Shown piece after piece: positions 58,817-64,000 of a stretch of DNA of 64,000 nt. Each line of letters opens with the position of its first letter. Positions within the stretch are counted from its first letter, which is position 1. Under the pieces are notes generated by a model. That model was not told where the DNA came from and ran no database searches. It saw only the letters and a program-made list of their open reading frames with translations. The stretch is from Niebla homalea (taxonomy: Eukaryota; Ascomycota; Lecanoromycetes; Lecanorales; Ramalinaceae): contig JAHGAU010000014.1 in assembly GCA_019925105.1 (NCBI GenBank), positions 248,001-312,000 on the forward strand, read 5' to 3'. A program made the translations under genes and the position numbers.

Positions 58817-60568
58817 CTAGAAGACAGCACTCTTCCTCTTTTCGGTGGCGCTAGTGAGGACCAACATCGGTGCACCTCGTCGACCTTCCTTGGCCTCATT
58901 GACTTTTATCTCCACCATCTTACCCCCAATGCCTTCTTCGCTGCTCACACTGGTGGTGGTGATGGCCGTGCCGGTCGACTTCCTCTCACGGGAGTGATCT
59001 TTGAACTTCTTCCGTTCCTCCCCGATAGCCCCATGAACACTGCTGCCACTGCTGCTCCTCACGCTGCCGGTATCGTCATCCGAGGAAAGTGAGAAGGCAA
59101 AGTAACTGTCAGCGCGGCGAGGAGCATTTGGGAAGTGGCCAGGCTCCTGTATGGGACTTTCCACGACAGCAGATCCAGAGAAGTTGATGTCGCCTCCTGA
59201 TGCTGGCGGTGTCCCTGCTCCCGGGCTATCAAGCGAGTTGCTGCCGCGGGAGATACCTCGTCGTTCAACTCCAGCACGCACGAGGCTGTTCAAAGCGCGG
59301 CGGCGCTGACGAGCAACGAAATTCTTGCTACCCTCGATCTTCGATGTCGGCTTTTCAATGAGCTCCTCCAACGAAGGAGGCCCGCGTGGTTGACGAATGG
59401 GGTGTTCACCCGCACGTGACTGACCTGGCCCAAAAGTACCGGTCATGGGCGTCATTGGAAATTGGGCCGTCCTAGGAGGTATGGAGCTCTTTGGTCCATC
59501 TCCAGCCTTGTGAGCAAGACCAGTGACCGATGAGAGCTGCTTCGTGTGGCCACGTCTGAAGGCGGTGGAGGATGGTGGAGGCAGTGGAGTCACGTCGACT
59601 GGGGGAGATCTCGACTTGGGAGGAGACGGGCTTCGGAAGGTCTTGACGGGCAAATTGCTCTCAGGAGGGGGAGACACCTGAGCGTGAAAGGTGGGAGTCG
59701 GCGGCGGTGGTGAATCGGCAAGCTGCGAGACGGCCATCTGCTTTGGGGGGGTAGCCTGATTCTGCTCACTCTGATTGATCATGAAATTTCGTTGACCGGT
59801 CATGGGGTTGAAGATGGAATAGAGCCCAGGGGTACCAGGAACCTCCTCGATGGTGGGCTGCATACCATTTCGCAGCTGCTGATTGTAGAAGCCGTTCTGA
59901 GGTGGCATGGGTGATTGCATGTAGCGCTGGGTTTGGCCCATCCCGCCGGTGCCCAAATTCATGTGCTGCATCTGTTGCTGAGCCATGGTGAGATTCATCA
60001 ACTGCTGCTGGAGGAGCATTTGCTGTTGAGCCAAGTGTTGACCATGTGCCATCAGATCGTTGTATTCCTCCTGATCCATTCCAGCCGTGTCCTTCTCTTG
60101 GTGATATTGTACCTCTGGCGGTGCCAGGATCTCGGGTAGACCGTACATACTGCCTCGGGCTCCTTGCGTGTCTCCACGGTGTACGTTGCCAAAGGCCGAT
60201 CCCATGGCCGTCTGAGGAACAGCCAAGTTGCTCCGTTCCCGAGGATCCTGCTGCCTGTTCGGTTCGAGATTGAACTGCTGGGCTCGGTCAGGCGGGGCAG
60301 AGCCTGGATACATGGGCGACTTGGGAGCAGTTCTCAGGCCAGCCAGGAGATGACCACGACTGGTTCGTGGGCCAGAGGATGTGTTTGCCTGCTGATTTTC
60401 GGAAATGGTGGAGATGTTGGAGGGAGGAGCCATGCTGAGCCTCTTATTGAAGACTTGCGAGCCGCCTCTTCGAGAGGCAAAGCCCGAGGACGGGGCTCCC
60501 AGTGCAGACTCAAACATGTTGTTTGGCTGGAAGGACATTTGAGCAAGACCACCGCCAGTGTGAGTCAT
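58817..60568 (-). CDS. low-complexity protein of unknown function
   Basis: An intronless frame of 583 residues starts at 60568 (MTHTGGGLAQMSFQPNNMFE). The middle holds a Gln-rich helix-like run around residues 170-205 (H-L-A-Q-Q-Q-M-L-L-Q-Q-Q). Then come Pro-rich motifs with P-P-P-P-T-P and S-P-x-x-S-P sites that look like kinase or SH3 targets. Towards the C-terminus lies a basic block, PSLEELIEKPTSKIEGSKNF followed by V-A-R-Q-R-R-R-A-L-N-S-L, which looks like the most constrained part. The end is Ser- and Lys-rich. There is no signal peptide or membrane segment. I do not recognise the family; nucleic-acid binding or a scaffold role are guesses. The Kozak context and long codon-biased frame support a real gene. 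Confidence 0.75.
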   Translation of the reverse strand: MTHTGGGLAQMSFQPNNMFESALGAPSSGFASRRGGSQVFNKRLSMAPPSNISTISENQQANTSSGPRTSRGHLLAGLRTAPKSPMYPGSAPPDRAQQFNLEPNRQQDPRERSNLAVPQTAMGSAFGNVHRGDTQGARGSMYGLPEILAPPEVQYHQEKDTAGMDQEEYNDLMAHGQHLAQQQMLLQQQLMNLTMAQQQMQHMNLGTGGMGQTQRYMQSPMPPQNGFYNQQLRNGMQPTIEEVPGTPGLYSIFNPMTGQRNFMINQSEQNQATPPKQMAVSQLADSPPPPTPTFHAQVSPPPESNLPVKTFRSPSPPKSRSPPVDVTPLPPPSSTAFRRGHTKQLSSVTGLAHKAGDGPKSSIPPRTAQFPMTPMTGTFGPGQSRAGEHPIRQPRGPPSLEELIEKPTSKIEGSKNFVARQRRRALNSLVRAGVERRGISRGSNSLDSPGAGTPPASGGDINFSGSAVVESPIQEPGHFPNAPRRADSYFAFSLSSDDDTGSVRSSSGSSVHGAIGEERKKFKDHSRERKSTGTAITTTSVSSEEGIGGKMVEIKVNEAKEGRRGAPMLVLTSATEKRKSAVF

Positions 60569-63500
60569 GATGTCTTTGCAAGAGTGTCAAGAGTGTCGAG
60601 GGCTGTGGATCTTCAAGATCGTTGCCTGGAGTGAAAGTGGGAGGTGTGTCAAAGCGCCAGATAGTGAAACAGGATTCGTCTTGGACGCCACCAAAGGTTG
60701 TATAGTCAGGTCTGGTCTGGACGTTGCAAAATGTCCGATACCGAAGTCTTGTTCCAAGAAGCCAAAAAGTTAGTGATTTAATAGAGGGCAGACGTTCGTC
60801 GTCGCTATCGGGTGGAGGACTTACGGACAGAAAGTTTCTGACTTGGAAGTTGGATGCTGGGTGAATGGAGCGGCAGGCACGACCGCAATGCGGTGTAGTA
60901 TTCGGACAGATCTCCGTTCAAGCTTTGACTGGTGACTATGTGTTGGTGTGGTTCGGTTTTTGATAGCTTGTCTTGTCTTTGCCAGCAGAGTACAGACAAA
61001 TTATCACCCCACAAGGGATGATGTCTATAGGGAGAGTATGATGGGAGAATCTCCAGTAGTTGATGCCACAGCTAGATTATGAAGATATGACGACCAAGGC
61101 CTGGGAGCTTTCGTGGGCGAAGGAGGGACAGGAAGTAATGTGGATGGAGGGTTCTGATTAAATAGGTGAATAAAGTGGTGGGGTTGTACCACAGGGTTAT
61201 TGATGGTGAATTAGGTGAGAGGAATCTGCCAGAGTCGAATTGTGACTGCCTCGATTTGAGTCGCTATTAATTAGGAGTTAGGAGGAATGGAAAGGAAAGA
61301 AGAAATAAACGTAAAGGATTGCAGCTGCGCAAAAGAAGTCTTGTTGAAGATTGTCGAGTGGGTACGGAAGGGGGAAAAGGAAGAAGAACAAGTGGGAGAG
61401 AAGTAGTAAGAGTGAGTGGTGAGAAAGAGGCAAGATCGATTTGGGAGAGGAAGGGTTCTGCGATTCTGCGATTCTGCTGCAACGTGACAGCACGCTAGAG
61501 ACGAATTGATTATTTTGGCGGGCCTCTTTCGGCTTCAAAGAGCAGGGAGTCCAGGATGTTCAGGGCAAGCCGGCAAGGGGTTGGCGACGATGAATTGGAT
61601 CTACAGCAAGCCCAGGGAAGTAGTACAGCTATCTGATTGGATGCATTGATCACAGCTACGACACTTTAGGCAAAGTGGCCACCTTTACCGAGGTTTACCA
61701 GAGATTACCAAGGAGCCTAGAGCTGGCTTACAGCAAATCAAACAGGGACGAAAGGTTGGTCTGATTTGCAATACTATGACTACGAAAAGATCTTAGGACT
61801 CTTAGGACTCTAACTCGCTTAGAGGAGTCTCGGAGTGTGTCTAACGTGACAACGTCCAAACCTCCAAAGACCAGTCCAAATTCAAAAGACAATTGTTGAA
61901 TGGCGGTGCATGGTGCATCCTGTGAAGCAGCTACCCTTTCCCTTTTCCCTTTTCTTAGGTGAGAACACGAGAACGGCCTGTATTTCATTGAGCTTCCAGG
62001 CCACCTTTGCACTCTCATTCGTCCCTCGATTTTACACCAACTGCTTGACTGTTCTTCATAATCCTAGTCAGAAGTCAAAGAGTCAGTATGTCCATGTGAG
62101 AGAGAGCGGTGAGGCATCTTCTGTCCATTGTCCAGCATTGTTTCCCCCTTTCCCCTCATCTGCTTTGGCGTCCATGCTACTACGCCTCTCGCCTTGATAC
62201 TCGGCGCTTAAGCACCCCCCTTCACATTCAATCGAGGGGTCATCAACACATCAGAACTTCCCACAAACTTTTCCCCAGTTCCACGTACGGAGTATTGGCT
62301 GTACTAACGCACGTACGGGCTATCCGCTACCATTCACCATCATTCAATTGTCCGACTGAAGCCTGGTGGGCCAACCAGTGTTTCTTGCCCCGCAATTGCG
62401 GCTGTCAACATTTCCAGACGACCAATGTCTAATTGTCAGTGGGGGCTGAACGCCGTCGCAAACGTGGCGCTCGCTTCCCCCGCGGTCCAGACTCTCGAGT
62501 CTTGACGTAGGAGCCTCTTGGCCCGTAGATGATGACTTGTTCTTCAGGTTGGGCATGGAATCCTACTCCTGCTTGCTGGTGCTGGCCTGAAAAGGGTCTT
62601 TCCATGCGATAGCATTCAAACACCGAACAAGAAGAACACCGCAGACGCTCCTCTTGCTGCTAGCTTGCTGGCGAGTCTCGATCATGGCCATAGTAGCATG
62701 CATCGTCGCCATCACGGGAATATCCATTACCGTAGATGTAGGGCAAAGCTTCTTATGAGACTTGAGAGCTATTCTGCAAGTGTCACAATTAATTTTTGAT
62801 ATTCATGATTGAGTGGATCTGAAACCGTTTTGCCGCAGCCGTGCATGTTGCAACATTCTATTGGAAACGTTTCAAATGCCCGTCACTATATTTGGCACAG
62901 CCCGAAAAAGCAACTGTCTTACCATACCCATTGCTTTTTGGGGCCTGGATTTCTTGTTTGACACTTGCGAATTGTCGGCACTCGACAACGTATTTCTGGT
63001 CGCTTTTGGAAGTCAATCATGCTTGTGCGCTTACGCTTGTGGGCTCCTTGTTGTTTCACTGATCATGGAATGGCGCCTTTTTGCTACTCTGCTGTATCGG
63101 CTGAATGTCTTGATCCTGGACGGCCATCAAGATTTCGACGATTGTTAACAGTGATAAGATACCAAGTAGCACCGTGAGGATCCAGCGTATAAGTATTGAC
63201 AGGTTCTTACCAGGTTGAGCTTGCACATGGTAACACCTCAACCCGTGACCATGATTCCAGTAGCGAGAGCGTAACAGTAGCATTCGGCAGGATTTTGCTT
63301 GACTGGCTATTACCCTTGCAATCTTGTCGCATTGCCTTTCCAGATTGCTTTACTCTATGATAAGACTGCTACGTGAACAAGTCGGCTTCTGCTGACTGTT
63401 GATGAAGTCGGCGTCCAGTACTCATGACACCTACATCTGCTGTGATAAAGCGAGAAAGAACAATGCGCCATCTACCGGTGTACGCTTGCTGTTACCCTTC

Positions 63501-64000
63501 ACCTTCGGTTCACCATACTACTTGTCCTCTATAGCTCCCCAGCGTCGGCCTCAATCGTCTTCAATGATACGCGGTAGACCATTGGAGCCATAACCTTCAA
63601 TCCACAGATATGGACTATGAGCTGTCAGGATGCGAGGAAGATTTGTTGTTCGGAAAAGGGATTCTAAGCGCCATAGATACTTGCCATCGTCTTCAGCAAA
63701 GTCTGGTTCTTGTCAACGTCGCAGCGACTTGGACTGTAGAGGGTAGACCCAGACAGTAACGGCAGCTCGAAGCCGCAATGTCATGGCTGCGTCTATTAGA
63801 TGATCTGATGCTTTGTATGGGCGAGAACTGGATTGTATAGCAGCATTCTTGCGGCCCTTTACTGCGTGAGCGAAATGCCGGCAGCGAATCTTCCAGAATG
63901 AAGCTGTTGAGATGATGTAACATCATGTCAACCCTGCGTCCATGACAGGCAGCAGCAAAACTTGCCGGTTTTGGCTGAAGTGTCAGGAGCCGGACATGGG
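60569..64000. other. 3.4-kb right end without a recognisable gene
   Basis: The first 900 bp is the leader and promoter of the gene at 58817-60568. Beyond that, frames such as 62813-63148 (plus, 111 codons) and 63056-63283 (minus, 75 codons with one hydrophobic helix) have no known domain and no supporting splice model. I see nothing I can name. Confidence 0.45.

Noticed and set aside
62813..63283. Small membrane-protein candidates on either strand
   Set aside because: Single hydrophobic stretch only; possible GTAAGA donor on the minus strand lacks a matching acceptor and exon.
1..64000. CRISPR array, prophage or bacterial operon
   Set aside because: Spliced genes and eukaryotic families throughout; no regular spacer-repeat structure.

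Overview
The window is a stretch of a filamentous ascomycete chromosome (Pezizomycotina). Genes lie on both strands without operons and have short GT-AG introns, mostly 45-110 nt, many with a CTAAC/CTGAC-like branch site. The gene content is typically fungal: HET protein, hydrolase-type NLR, bZIP with a DUF3425-like tail, GTP cyclohydrolase II. Placement in Dothideomycetes is an impression only. Exon borders were worked out by hand from splice signals and reading-frame continuity and may be a few bases off where flagged.

Layout. 0-9 kb holds housekeeping and signalling genes: a LIM-domain protein cut by the left edge, ribosomal protein L5, and a large leucine-rich-repeat protein with a candidate PP1-docking motif. 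9-12.6 kb is mostly non-coding with simple and degenerate repeats, then an Asp/Glu/hydantoin racemase-like gene and a tRNA-Arg(ACG) with a poorly paired acceptor stem.

14-30 kb is an accessory island interrupted by two conserved genes (GTP cyclohydrolase II and a bZIP factor). It contains a HET-domain gene with a broken second copy beside it, a patatin-like phospholipase with a single-base frameshift, a multiply broken SERAC1/SesB-type alpha/beta hydrolase pseudogene, and an intact six-exon NLR-like gene of about 1323 residues (hydrolase - P-loop NTPase - TPR-like repeats). These families belong to fungal allorecognition and innate-immunity-like repertoires. Intact and decaying members side by side suggest birth-and-death evolution.

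31-57 kb returns to ordinary genes: an alpha/beta-hydrolase-3 enzyme; MCM2 divergent from a UBR7/Mlo2-like protein, with MCB/SCB-like sites in the shared promoter; a BTB-like protein; an aldo-keto reductase; a membrane protein of unknown function; a DMT-type transporter; a membrane-anchored histidine acid phosphatase; and a GH27 alpha-galactosidase ending in RDEL. 56.7-58.8 kb is a stack of tandem repeats including a (CCCTCTT)n array. A low-complexity conserved-looking gene follows. The last 3.4 kb shows no recognisable gene.
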